A stretch of DNA of 64,000 bases from Anarhynchus alexandrinus (Eukaryota > Chordata > Aves > Charadriiformes > Charadriidae), in assembly GCA_008711295.1 (NCBI GenBank), contig VUYV01000016.1:1996787-2060786 (forward strand). The letters are read 5' to 3'. The notes under the pieces were generated by a model. That model was given only the letters and a program-made list of their open reading frames with translations, made no database searches and was not told where the DNA came from. Positions within the stretch are counted from its first letter, which is position 1, and each line of letters starts with the position of its first letter. The translations under genes were made by a program, and so were the position numbers. Below, one piece after another: positions 49,195 through 61,024 of the stretch.

Positions 49195-51605
49195 AAATAT
49201 TAAGAAGGCAGAGAAAGGCCAGGACAAGCTCTTACTGTTGACTGGATCAGCGAAGGAGGGCCATGTCAGCTATGCTTTACTATTAAACACACACCACTGG
49301 GAGGTCAAAAGCAGCCTCATTGCAGCGTGCGAGAGGGCGAACAGCTGAGCTGGGACACAGCAGGCACTGAGCAAGCAACCAGACAGCAGGGCACTTATTC
49401 GCAGCATGGACTGCTGTCCTGCCACTCCTCCCTACCCAGTAATCAAAAGAGTCCTTGAAACCTCTTTTAACTCCATCCACTCTTGACTCAAGCTGACCTA
49501 AAATTTCCTTTGGCCAAGGCTGGTTCTCAGGCAGACAAATCTAGAACTCCTTGGTGGCATTGCCAATGCACAAACCACCTCTCCACCAGTACGCATGGGT
49601 AGCTTCTTGAGGTATCCAACAAAAAGGTTACCCTATATTTCTTCCTAGCCTCATCTTTGGAAACAGCTGGATCACTTCAGCCAAAGCTTTCCAAAAGTTC
49701 AAGCTTAAGGGAGACAGCTGGAGCAGACAACTTCTGCTCAAGCAGTTCAGGTTTGGCAAAGCTGTGAGCAACTGAAAACAGGTCACTTCTACATTCGCTT
49801 CTTTGGCACTACTCCTGTTCCCAGCTCAAGCAGGCATCATCCACACATGCCTGGTGCTCACTCATCCTTTCGTGCTCATTAGATATAAACCAAGAGTAAT
49901 GAACAACCTAAAAAACAGGGGGCAGATGTGAACATCAGTTTGAAATGCAGCTCATAAGAAATGAAAACATGTATTTAGAAGTCAAATACCTTATATGGAA
50001 GCACAAAAATTTTTAGTTCTGTTTAAATACGTGGAGAAGATTTTGCTACACTGATCAGCTAATCTATGCCTGGACTTCTGTATCGTAAACCGTCTATCTA
50101 ATCCCATCCATTTCTATTTCTTCCTTTTGTTAATACCGGCCTTTTTAATCTCTCTTCATTTGGAAGCACCAACCCTCCCAATACCTTTAACCATCCTCAT
50201 TGCACTTTCATTGAAATCAATGGGGCTTTGCAAATTACCATTGTGCAGCTGACTCCATTATGCCCATTACAGATTTAAAAACATGATGACAAGAAGCTAA
50301 TCTGTACGCACAACTCCCTCTCTTCTGCTGTAAATAACTCAGCCATATAATTTTTTAAATACTGAAGTGCCTAAATTATAGACTAACAATATGCAAAATT
50401 TCATCTTCAAATAAGTCTACAGGGTTTTTTGTGGCTAAGATAATACAGCACTTTTCACAGACTCAGCTAAACTGTGATAGCTTTTGTTTGTTTTGTCTTG
50501 TTTCTTGTTTAAAAATGGATAAAGGCATGTCGGGCCAATTTAATTTAAATAGGATGTTCAGAGACTAAGTGAAGTGGCAGAGTTTCAGTTCTACATATTT
50601 TTAATAGTAGAATTAACAATCCAGTGTCCCCGCACAGCCCTTCAAAACAGAGTCTGACAAACTCATAATCACATTCAAAATTCAGTTTCCCCTTATTAGT
50701 ACCATGTCTGTGCCAGCAAGGTGGGAAACAGCAGTCAGCTACTCCTTGGATGTCACCCAGCAGAGGCTGGTTTCACCATGGGACACCTCCAAGTGCCAGC
50801 CTAACCACCAGACCTTCTGGCTAGGACCTTCCTTCAGGCAATACTGCCTAGATGGTGAAGGAAGAGCGCAGCACCATGTGGCTATCTGACCTCACCTCAT
50901 GAAGCCTCAAAGGCTGCAAATGCCTTGAGGTGATGCTATTCTTCCAGTTGTATTTTCCAAGCCCTTCAACGCTGAACCACAGCAAGCAGATGCCAACACA
51001 ACAAAGGGTAAACGAAACCCCACAGCTGCTGTGCCCTGTGCCAGTGATTTCAGGGACTTTCTGGTGCCAACAGCCTATGGCAGAGCTTTCATTTGTGCCC
51101 TGGAGCTAGTGTGACGAAGAGAAGAGGACAAAACGCAAGTGAAACATGGGGACAGGGCAAGCGTGGGAGCACAGACAAGATGCTGCTCCCTCTTCCGTGA
51201 TTATTCAGCAGAGAGCTGAAAGTAACACAGTGGAGTCTGAAGCTGGGACAGCCAAATCCATCTGATGCCAGAAAAATAGGAGGAATCTCAGAGCTGGCTC
51301 CTTCTGGCACAGCAAGCCTTGCATTGCCATCTCTAAAGCCATGTAAAGTAGCGGTGTGCTGGCAGGGGACAGCAGCACCACTGACCCCTGAGGTGGCTCT
51401 TTTTCCAGGGGCTGTGGGCACCAAGGACATGTCCCGCAGGTCCCAGACCCAGCGAGGAGCCTCGTGACATCCCTCATGAGACCACTCTCACCTGGCCAGC
51501 AAAACCCTTGCATGAGCAGAAAGACAAAATGCCGCGTGAGGATTAAAGCGATTTTCCCCAAATAACTTTCCTCCTCCTGTGGGTGGGGATGATTTAGCCC
51601 ATTGT
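49195..51605. other. Unique non-coding DNA with a GC-richer patch
   Basis: From 50700 to 51600 the sequence is richer in GC, which lengthens open frames on the minus strand (113 and 134 codons, overlapping in different phases at 51089-51609). Neither resembles a known protein. No CpG island is evident. Confidence 0.5.
50195..50245. mobile_element. Trace of a palindromic interspersed element
   Basis: GCACTTTCATTGAAATCAATGGGGCTTTGC contains the CATTGA--TCAATGGG centre typical of sauropsid palindromic elements. ATTGAAATCAAT is itself almost self-complementary. No arms are recognisable, so only a trace can be claimed. Confidence 0.3.
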
Positions 51606-51609
51606 GCAA

Positions 51610-52000
51610 TCTCCGCGGCTGTGTAATTTATATTCACTGGGGTGCCAAAACTGCACAGTCTCCTCTAAATATAAGCAATTAACTCCCATTAGCATTAGCG
51701 GGAATCACTCAGGAGACTATCCCCCATTATTGATTATCTCGTTTTTGTACTAACTCAAAAAAATGTACAAAGAAAAGAAAATCACATAGTTAGTGGCTTT
51801 GGCTAAGTTAAGGCAGGCAAATTAGATTCATTATCATTCTTGAGCTAAACAGTGGGGCTTATTAGAATGTAGTTCATTTACATACTTTGATCTGATGGGT
51901 GTAGATACCTAATTATACAGCAGCCAGCAACTTATTTTTGATGTTTTTTATTAATTAATATTCAGTATTATAATTAAATGCACAGGCTGCTCTTCTGCAA
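51610..52000. promoter_or_regulatory. Possible conserved non-coding block
   Basis: A shift from GC-richer DNA (50.7-51.6 kb) into unique sequence with GCAATTAACTCCC, CATTAGCATTAGCGGG, GATTATCTCG, GGCTTTGGCTAAGTTAAGGC, TACCTAATTATACAGC and TTTTTATTAATTAATATTC. Homeodomain cores are frequent and there is no transposon signature. It reads like a developmental enhancer, but this is inference. Confidence 0.32.
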
Positions 52001-53384
52001 ATTCTTTTTTGTTGTTGTTGTTTCTAAAGCAAAAAAAACTTTTAAAACATACCTGTGAAGTACATGATCAACAACAGATTCCTCCACAATGCAACAGAAA
52101 TGTACGCCATCACTTACAACACATGGGGCCCACAGCTTTGCCTGAGGCCCTGTTACTCCTCAACCCATTCTTAGCAGCTAGCAATGCCCCTGATGTTAAA
52201 CCTGACACCCAAAATATGCTCCTTTAAGAGTATCTATACCTTTAGGTAATATAATGGTATATATATATCCATCTTCTCTTTAATGTAAATATCTTATTTT
52301 GATTTAGTTCTTTTTAACAGAATCAGTCATTGATGCACCAACTTTGGCAGATCTCGATAGCTCATACAAAAAAAAAATTAGTGTATCTTAATGCAAAATT
52401 TTCAAATCTATTTTGAAGAGGGGAAAAAGAGGACTAGTTGTACTCTGTTCTCTGCATTTTTGTGACCATCTTTCATAAACATGGTAAGAAAAAGAAGATA
52501 AACATAGTAAGAAAATCCCCCATAGACACACATGTAGTTTATATAAACAACAAAGAAGGCCATATTGTGTTCTTTGTGTGGACTCTAGAAATAGAAGGAC
52601 TAATTTCTTCTTTTACCTGCACGGCTCTGTTCCCACGAGAAGGTAAGCGCTGTGCTCCCAATCCAAGAGAGCACTTGCATGCATGCTTAATATGAAGCAT
52701 ACACCTTCTGTGTCTCTTGTGACACACTTTTAAAAAGAAGCACAGGGTATACATTTTGATGAAAAGCAGAGTGCTCAGCAGATGACAAAGTTACATCCTC
52801 TCAGCAGTCAGTAAGATGTGACAGATTCATGGCGGTGAACATGAGAGCGGTATTCAGCCATATGAAAATATATGGACATACCGAAGACTAAAATTAGGTA
52901 CCATACACATTAATGGAGGCAGGACATGGCTCAGAATTTCCAGATTAGATGCTGATATTATTCACTATGGTTGCGACGGCAAAGCAATATGTAGACATAT
53001 GTACAGACTTTGAGAGAGCCTGAACATGACCCAATGTGATAGAGTAGTGGCTACAGATTTTTGAAGACATTCAAGTTATGCACTGATGCGCATCTGTCAG
53101 AGGTTCTCTTGGTCTGAGTAGCTCAGAAGCTTCCTCTGCAAAGCAGCCATTTCTGCAGGAAACAGCGTATCTATCCTGTTAAAACTCCAGGAATTGCCTG
53201 CTGATTAGGTCATTAAATAAACCAGCCATGAGCGGTGGTATTATGTACAGATCACTATAAAAGAAATAATAGTAGAATAAATACAGCAAGCAAAGCTTAC
53301 TAAGCCTTCAAGTACAATGAACTTTTTTTTCCTGAGCAGACAGTGCCAAGCAAGCTGAAAAATTAATTTACTATTTGTTACCGG

Positions 53385-53760
53385 GTTTGTTATGATTGGT
53401 ATCTTTACAAGTCTGAGTCATTAGCATGCAAGTTTACAATTATCCTCTGAGCCTTGTAATGTCCTGTCATTTACCTCCAGGGATTTATGTCAGAATCTAA
53501 CTCGGTTCGTAAGTGATCTTCCAGTAGGACAGAATGACAGCACCATTATAACTCCCGCCAGCAGATGATGGTAATGATATTATTATTCCCCTGATCAGCT
53601 TGGTGATGATTGTTTGAACTTTATCAGTATTAATAGAGAAAATAATAAAGGTATTAATATTTGAAAGCTCTCTGTATTGTGTTTAGTATCATATTATTGC
53701 TACATTTCATGGCAAGTACTTTGACATTTCAGTGAATTTCCATTTACAGTATTACCACTA
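53385..53760. promoter_or_regulatory. Possible conserved non-coding block
   Basis: Unique sequence with GTTTACAATTATCC, CTCGGTTCGTAAGTGATC, ATAACTCCCGCCAGCAGATG, GATGGTAATGATATTATTATTCC, CCTGATCAGCTTGGTGATG and AACTTTATCAGTATTAATAG. The mixture of E-box (CAGATG), GATA and homeodomain-like words with retained CpG suggests constraint. No coding frame of note crosses it. Confidence 0.32.
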
Positions 53761-54180
53761 TAATCTACTCATTTTATAATTGCTTCTGGATACTTGTAAG
53801 GCTTAATTTCTGATATTTCCTCTCAATAAAGGGACATGCATATGAAATTGATATACAATTATCCTCACAAATTTGCATTGTCAGCCTAGAGTTGGGGGGG
53901 CTTAAAATAGCCAAAGATACTCTATATGGCTACTGGACCATATAAGGCCTATTGGCTTCTTGGGTTTCATAGTCACCAAGATAGCTTCTTGTTCTACAGC
54001 AGAAGTATCTTGTCTATCGTAGCTATTTAAAATATCGATGCTATCCACATAAAAGGACAGAAGCTGCTGAGCAACCCAGACTGACAATTTCAGAAGGAAA
54101 CTCAAGATGGAGAAGAACATGTCAAACAATCTCCCTGCCCTAGAAAGGAGTCAGAAAGAAAGAAGGCTACGCACGTTTTC

Positions 54181-54408
54181 CACCTAGGAAAAGGTAGCAC
54201 GCAAAAATTTCTTTACTGAAAGGGTTGTCAAGCATTGGAACAGGCTACCCAGGGAAGGGGTTGAGTCACCACCCCTGGTGGTATTTAAAAGATAGATAGA
54301 TGTAGTGCTGAGGGACATGGTTTAATAGTAACTTGGCAGTGCTAGGTTAACGGTTGACTTGATGATCTTAAAGGTCTCTTTCAACCATAATGATTCTATG
54401 ATTCTATA
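54181..54408 (+). mobile_element. CR1 LINE 3' end, 5'-truncated
   Basis: This is the best-preserved CR1 copy. From 54206 the plus strand reads [20 protein letters not shown] and then SPPLVVFKR, the C-terminal signature of the CR1 ORF2 reverse transcriptase. A TAG at 54293-54295 replaces the expected leucine/arginine region, the frame then resumes as IDVVLRDMV, and it stops at 54323-54325. A short 3' UTR follows, with the typical GATGATCTTAAAGGTCTCTT block, and ends in the CR1 tail repeat (TGATTCTATGATTCTATA, 54391-54408). Truncation at the 5' end is normal for CR1. The preserved frame suggests a younger insertion than the other CR1 pieces here. The bird-like tail is the main reason to call the host avian. 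Confidence 0.93.
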
Positions 54409-54409
54409 A

Positions 54410-56960
54410 AGATTAGGTTGGGATGGGGTCATCCCACATGGACATAACCTGAAAGCAGATGGTGGAGAGAAACAAGCCAGACAATAGTTGTGAAATTAGT
54501 ATTCTGAATTTGGTCTTTGCAAGGGACTGGAGCAGGAAGAAATGCAGAAAGGGGTACTTATAGATGGAGTTACTAAAGCTGTAGCTCATGGGTTTCTGTG
54601 GAAGACAGGAAAGGTACAGAGCATATGAACCAGAATTTGTACTTCATTTCTGGCTTGACATTATTTTTTGAAAGCATTCTAGTGAATGCTTGCCCTGTGC
54701 CATGCTAACTTCTTCAGATCGGTGTAGACATTCCTGCAGAAGTACAGATTTCATTCCAATATCTGCACAGAACTCTGAGTTTCCAAAATTCTTCTTCAAC
54801 AACTTGCACTAAGTTAATAAAGCTACAGTTTTGTAGAATTACAAGACCATATGTTGTGACTGGTCAAACCCCATTTTTCTAAAGGGAAACGCATAAAAGA
54901 AAACTTTGACATTAAGGCAAACGCAAGCAGTAGTCTGCCGCCTCCTTAGTTTTGTGAGGCATCAAAAAGCCAACAAAATTGGTAACAGTAGAGGCAACAA
55001 CTATTTCTCATTTTGAGGCTCAGCTTAATCTACTTTACTCTCTCCAGTTCCAGAGCAGCAATATATTAACAGTTTGTAAATCAATGTCAGACACACTATG
55101 GGATAGATCCTATATGAAATGTTTATAGTACTATGTGATACTGAGTGAGATGCACTGTTAAAAACTACCTCTGATATTTCATAGACTCATTCTCAGCAGC
55201 TCTCATGAGACCTACTCCCCAGCCTTCATAGCCGAAAATGAGATGCTCGGAGGGAAGGCAGAACTGAAGGGGAAGGTGTTTAAAAAATAGCCAGTTCACT
55301 AGACGATTCATGGCATAGTATTATGGTAGCTCTTGGGAGCCCATGACTCCCTGTAGAGATGCTTTTAAACAGAAAAGACAAATGGTGTTATGAAAAGGCC
55401 AAGCTTATTAAATACTGACTGGATCCAGACATCTATTTTGGATGAAGGGCGGAATCCCCACACTCAAAAAATTTCCGTTTTAAGTTTTGCTATTAAAATT
55501 CTGACTGTGTAAGACATGAGATGAAGAGATCTAAGGGTCTACTATCCAAACAGACAGAATACACTTGCATTATGAAGAAGACTCAGTTACCAGGTATGGT
55601 ATTGAAAGTAAAAACCACAGTAGTTTTAAGAGAAGATGCTACTTCTCTTCCATGCTTGTACTTACTCACCTACCAGCACATAGAAATGCCAACATCCATG
55701 ATCACAGCATTTCCTGGTTTTGGCCAGTTCTCAGCACAGACCTTGCTTGAACATCATTTGTTCAAGTTTCATCCCAGCCTTCAACCTGGCCACGGATTTG
55801 CATCTTTCTTTACAACCTCCTAGGGCAGGAAGCGCTGACATTCCCCATGAACTAAATGAGCAGTGCTAAAAGCAGTCTCAATAGCCCAGGATCTCATGTA
55901 GTTCTCAAGAGCTCCTGCCTGTACCAGGTCTGAATTTGTGCCAATGTCTGATTGCAGTAGAAGTAACATTAAAGGAAACCCCTAGGCTAGTCGGCTGTCT
56001 CACAATAGTATTAGCCTCACTGTCTTTGTCAGGCTTGTTCTCTCTAGAATTACATATCCACTTAAGGTTGTGAATTTGATTTATCTTCAAGATTTAGGTG
56101 AGTTTCAATCCTTGTGGAAGCAAAAGAACAATAGCATGGAGCAGAAGAAGATACAGGGAAGATATATCTGTGCATGAATTTACCACACACAGCTTTGTCA
56201 GGGCACTTCAGTCCTGATTTGCAGACCTTTGCAATACACATTTCTTGTGTAGGGACTACTAAATTAGTTCTGATTTACATCATTGTGTAGAGCATGAAAA
56301 AATACTGATCTGAGCCAACAAAAACAAACACATATTTGAACTGAGGTGTCAGGAGGCACAGATGTATTGTGCCACCTGCACTACTTGTGGGATGCTCCTT
56401 CCAGTCAATTCTACAGCACATTCACTTTGAGCTAACTTGCGTGGCGTTAAATTACAATTTTATTGATTTTTCACAGCATTAATTTCATGTTGACACTTTA
56501 AACTGCTTAAGGCTCTATCCGGAATAGTGCTGAGCTCAGGACAAGAAAAGAATGGAGGCATTTTTGATGAATCAAAAGAGGTCACCGTGAGATACCATGT
56601 AAGCTGCTTCTGTTCAGTACAGCATACCTCAGGCTGCATTTTTCCATGGGTCCCATGGAAGCAGCTGCCCCAGAACTGGAGAACTGTCTTTTACAACAGA
56701 TTTCAATATGCTGTTTATTGTAAACCTGGAATTCACTTTAAAGTTGTTTCCCATTGACATTCACAAGTATAACTGTGAAGACACTTTCGATCTTATTAAT
56801 GTCCTTAGAACACTTGGCAAAGAGCCATGAAGTTTCCCAGTTGCAGGTTCCCAATATACAATCTGCACCTGATTTCTAGATAATATTGATATACTATATT
56901 CAGCTACAATGTAGTTCATATGGATGTTCCACTTTGCTGTGATAGACCTAAATCTTGTGT
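54410..56960. other. Unique non-coding DNA
   Basis: No gene or repeat recognised. Open frames reach 100 codons (55521-55823) without domains. Confidence 0.55.
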
Positions 56961-56962
56961 TC

Positions 56963-57012
56963 TTCAAATCAGTGGGAGTTTTGCTTGAGGAAGAAATGAA
57001 AGATTAGGGCCA
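56963..57012. mobile_element. Half of a palindromic interspersed element
   Basis: TTCAAATCAGTGGGAGTTTT, GCTTGAGGAAG and GATTAGGGCCAC correspond to the right half of the same kind of element seen at 58006-58093 (centre TTCAATGGGAGTTTTGCCTGAG, end GGATTTGGGCC in outline). The left arm is not recognisable. A short, old fragment. Confidence 0.45.
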
Positions 57013-57745
57013 CAGAAAACACAGTCACTAATTTGGCAGCCCGATTTTATAATAATCTTTGTCTAATGATTATTTAATATTGTACTAGGCTATTTAAAAG
57101 AATAGTCTACAAAGTATTGGAGCTTCCTTTTCAAAGCTTGTGTAAAATGTGATTTGTAATTAGTAGCTTTAGATATGTAATGTGTTGTGTGAGAATATTA
57201 GTATTCCATAAAAGCTGCTGACAGTGTAAGTTATATGGAGAAGCACAAAATAATATGTATACTTAATAGCTAAAATACTTTGTTTGAAATAGATTCACTA
57301 GATTTTGTAGAAGCTTAAATTTTTCTTTTCCTTTAAATTCTGTTACAAATAAATGAGTTAGGAACTATGACCATAAATGACCTGAGCACTAAGGGAATAT
57401 ATTAAAATTTACTTTTAAGTACTTCAAAGCATTTCACTTTATTCATATATAGATACTGGAAAGATTCAAAAAGCTTGTTACTACAGCTCTGGAAATTACT
57501 CACCAGTCTAAATGTTCATAAAAATATGATGATATTTACAGTAGGCGTCAATTCAGTAAATTCCAGTGACTACTGACACCACTAACTCTGACTGAACTTA
57601 GAATATGGCCAGTTCCTTAAAAAGAACTGGTGCAACCAGTACTCATTCACTGTGCATCACAAGGATAACACCTTTGATGGTTTTACCTTTGTTAAAAATA
57701 ATAAAACAAAAGCGAGCTTTCGTGGCCTGTACAGCGTGTCCAGGA

Positions 57746-57759
57746 GCAGCAGAGGGCAC
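57746..57759 (+). promoter_or_regulatory. CTCF-like motif
   Basis: GCAGCAGAGGGCAC fits the CTCF core CCASYAGRKGGCRS at all but the first position, and sits in a GC-rich island (57720-57800) within AT-rich surroundings. A weaker match in the same orientation, ACAGATGGCAC, lies at 58389-58399. Confidence 0.4.
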
Positions 57760-58005
57760 TCACACTCTACGGTACACAGCCCGGGCTGCTCTGCAGCATG
57801 TTTGCATTTTCTGCAGCACTGTCAAGAGCTGTCAAGCCCTGTGCAAGCACAACTCTCCCCTCTGCTTCAAGAAAATTCCACAGAAATTTTATTCTAATTC
57901 CCTCTGAATTCTTGGTGTACTTAGGAAGAAAGCTAAAGAAAAAAACCAGCACAAATTCCTTGCTCAGACCTGGGAAACCTTCACACTCACATCCTAAGGT
58001 TCTCA

Positions 58006-58093
58006 GGGCCAAATCCTGTGGGTCTTAATAGCTCAGCAAAAGGGACCAATTCCTGAAGAACTCCACAACAGACAGAGGGAGCAGGATTTGGCC
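58006..58093. mobile_element. Short palindromic interspersed element with terminal inverted repeats
   Basis: The two ends are inverted copies: GGGCCAAATCCTGT at 58006-58019 and GCAGGATTTGGCC at 58081-58093. The interior (GCTCAGCAAAA at 58031-58041, then AACTCC) matches in outline a very common reptile/bird palindromic element whose arms carry AAAACTCCCATTGA and GGATTTGGCC. It has no coding capacity and looks like the remnant of a non-autonomous element. The family name is not certain, but the inverted termini are directly visible. Confidence 0.6.
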
Positions 58094-58099
58094 ATCAGA

Positions 58100-60645
58100 G
58101 AAGTAAGGAACCAAAAGTGTTTTTTAAATTGCCTAAAGCTGAGACAAGAATTTTTTTAAGCCAGCAGTAACATCAGCATTGGTTGATACACGATCCAGAC
58201 ATGCTGCTACTAAAATCGTTAATATTAAATGAATATGTCTTGTGGTCCCTAATGTTGTGCGATGGCTTGATTTCTCCCTGCACAAAGGAGTTTTCTCAGC
58301 ATATTCCCTTTCTGACCTAGATAAAATAATTTCTTATTCTTCATCTACTTCTGTAAGGTAATGGCATGGTGAAGAATGTGATGTGTGCGCTACAGATGGC
58401 ACTGAAAGGATCCAAGAATCTAAAAATACAGTAAGTTTTACAGGAGAGGTTTCGTAAGGTGGCTGTCTCCTCCTTGACATCACTATTCAGCTGGCTATTG
58501 GAATGGGACTAATTTAATTAAGAGAACAGCTCAGATAAAACATTTTTGTCAGATTCTCCAAGTCCTATTCACCTTGCTTGAGAACTCAAGCAAGTCTTCT
58601 CTTAAGCAGTCCAGTAATACACCTCCTGTCATGCCAGCTTAGCTGAGCATAGCAACAATAGGAGCAATTGGCACAAAGAAAACTACTGAAGTTAATGTAA
58701 AGATTATCATATTATTTTTCCAATGGTGACCCAATGGTCAAGGCAATTGCTGGCAAGAAATTGTTCACTGCAGTCTTGATCTTTCACTCCTCAAAAGCTC
58801 CAGGTGAGTTTTGTTTGCAGTATTTGGTCCTGAAACGCTCACAGCTTGCCACTGGCTCATTTCACTCCTGTGCTTTCCAAGGCATCTGAAGAAAAAGCAG
58901 CTATTTCTAAGCAATAAACATCAATTGTGGGTTTGGGGTTATTTTTGCAGTGATCACTGCTATTGGGATTTTTTTTGTGAAAACATAAGCAGAACGGTGA
59001 GACCATAATACAGTTAAAATACAAACCAAGTTGTTAATTTGGCTATGCTCCAATCTCTCCTAGCATGAAACTTGATTTCCTAATAATAAATTTCTGTATC
59101 TGGTTTCAGTAAGTAATCAAATACCCCAAATCCACTTTGCATTTTAAAAAGAAGAGTGTATTTTTAAGGAAAGAGAAAAAGCTGGAGATGATGGTTTTGT
59201 GGCTAAACAATACAGTTCTTCAGATCCCAAAGAGAACCACTATATTCAGTAAATGCTGGGGAGGTGGGTTATGGAGAAAGGTGGAAGAAGAAAGGGAGCC
59301 AAGAAGAAAAGGGTTAATATAAGTTTTCCAATCTAACATTCTCAAAGTAAACACATAAACAAGAAAAAAAAGCCTCTATCTGACCAAGCAAGAAGAGTGT
59401 TAGAAGGATGTAATGCAATCCCTGCAGCATTTCAAACTCTACTTCAAATCTAGGTCTCTTTCCACATACCATGTTCATTGCTTGCAGCAAAAATGGGTTC
59501 TTTTAAAGAGCATGTCCCTTTATCATCATAGAACCAGCAGTTTCAGATTTCATACTTGTGATCTCAATAGCTTGCAGGAATTTATATTCAGAACACAACT
59601 TTGGTGTATAAAACTGGGGAAAAATGTCAGACAATATATTTGTGCATCACCCAGCAATTAGTGAGGGGGGATTGGTGCATTTTAGTTGTCCCAACATTGT
59701 TTCTCAGACTTTAGAAAAAAAAGGGAAGACTGAAAAAAAAATAAAATTCTTTGTATACTGTTTGCAAAGTGGCAAGGATGTGTCACCATTAACTGACTGT
59801 TTACTGTTTTATTATTGAGTGACTGTTTCCTAAGGAAATGTGCTGTCTGCAGTCTTTCAGATTCACCTGTTAAGGCCTTCAGTGAAGAAATCACTAGTTT
59901 AGTACATCTAAGTGTGTGTGTAACAAACACTTGCACTACTCATCTACCCTGCTTAACACTCCTAACACTTTCACCTGAGATTTAGTTTTCCTTGGGTTTA
60001 TAACTCATAAGGTAGTCTGCCAGACTTCCTCAGGGATGAATTTTCATGCAGTCATGTATACAGAGGGCTAGTGACACCCTAAAATACGCACAATGTTCTT
60101 AGTACTTTGCAGGATTAAGCTCAAAATATTTTCCAAGTTCAAGACCCTAGTTTTGATGTCACCTTTTGCCTTCTTTTCAATACAAAAAGAGACACATGAT
60201 GGAGTGTTCAAGCCTTAGTGTTTCTTTTCTAGTGGTTCAGAAAGAGCACAGTGTCAGCTTGCAGCAAGTCCAAAAATTCCTCCAGTGCCTTAGCAAATGC
60301 ATATTAATAAAACCAAATAGGAACCCAGATTTACATTCTTTCTTTTTTTCCTAGTCAGGTCTGTAGCCAATCTACTATACAAATCTCTGGGAAAACCACA
60401 CAAATGTGACCAAAAGCAGACACTGGGCACACCATACCCCTGAACCCACAACATAATCTTAAAGAGGAGCCCCGGGTCTGCAATCCCGGCAGCCAGAAGA
60501 GACGCTTCAAGCCACAGAGAGCTCCAGGAAAGCAATGAGATCTCCCTCAACAAAAATACTTCCACCCAGATGAATCCCACTCTTGGATATTTCTCACTGG
60601 TATATTGACTTTTTCAAGATGGCATGGAAGCTAACTTAACTTGAA
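58100..60645. other. Unique non-coding DNA
   Basis: Short open frames on both strands only. The weak CTCF-like word at 58389 is the one item noted. Confidence 0.5.
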
Positions 60646-60649
60646 TTTC

Positions 60650-61020
60650 CTGGCTTTTGAGAGATTATGGGCATTATTTACTCTCTCTTTTTTTACCTAC
60701 CACGTTTTTAATTAAATTAAATTCCCCGTGCATGGTTAGCTATAAAGCGCGTATTACTTACCTGCATCTTCAGATCTTTTACAGTCCCGTGGGTAAATCC
60801 ATAATTAGTTGGTTTTGTAAAACGCATATTATTTACTTGACAGGCCAGAATGGCTATAGAAGAACTGTCCTCATGTCTTGGTTAAGTGCATAATTAGGCA
60901 GGTTTTTAAAACCCATATTATGTTCCCCACATTGAAGCCATTGCAATCCATTTGTTAAATATTCATTCATTTTTTAAAAAAAATATGTATTATTTACTCA
61001 ATTGGCCAAGACAGCATGTA
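60650..61020 (-). repeat. Decayed tandem array, unit about 70-90 bp, similar to a CR1 reverse transcriptase segment
   Basis: A core like CATATTATTTACT recurs five times, starting near 60672, 60750, 60825, 60914 and 60986, with spacings of about 78, 75, 89 and 72 bp. Most copies have a preceding T-run/A-run such as GGTTTTGTAAAACG or GGTTTTTAAAACC. Copies 3 and 4 also share CATAATTAG upstream (60800 and 60899), and copies 3 and 5 share a GGCCA-A--GC block downstream. The best copy (60800-60850) resembles the antisense of the CR1 RT stretch that encodes the FN--KC motif, so the array probably arose by duplication of an old CR1 piece. The strand given is that of the CR1 resemblance. Family assignment is from memory, but the internal repetition is visible directly. 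Confidence 0.55.
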
Positions 61021-61024
61021 ATTA

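Noticed and set aside
51089..51609. Overlapping minus-strand open frames of 113 and 134 codons
   Set aside because: They overlap in different phases within a GC-richer patch where stops are rarer. Neither resembles a known protein.
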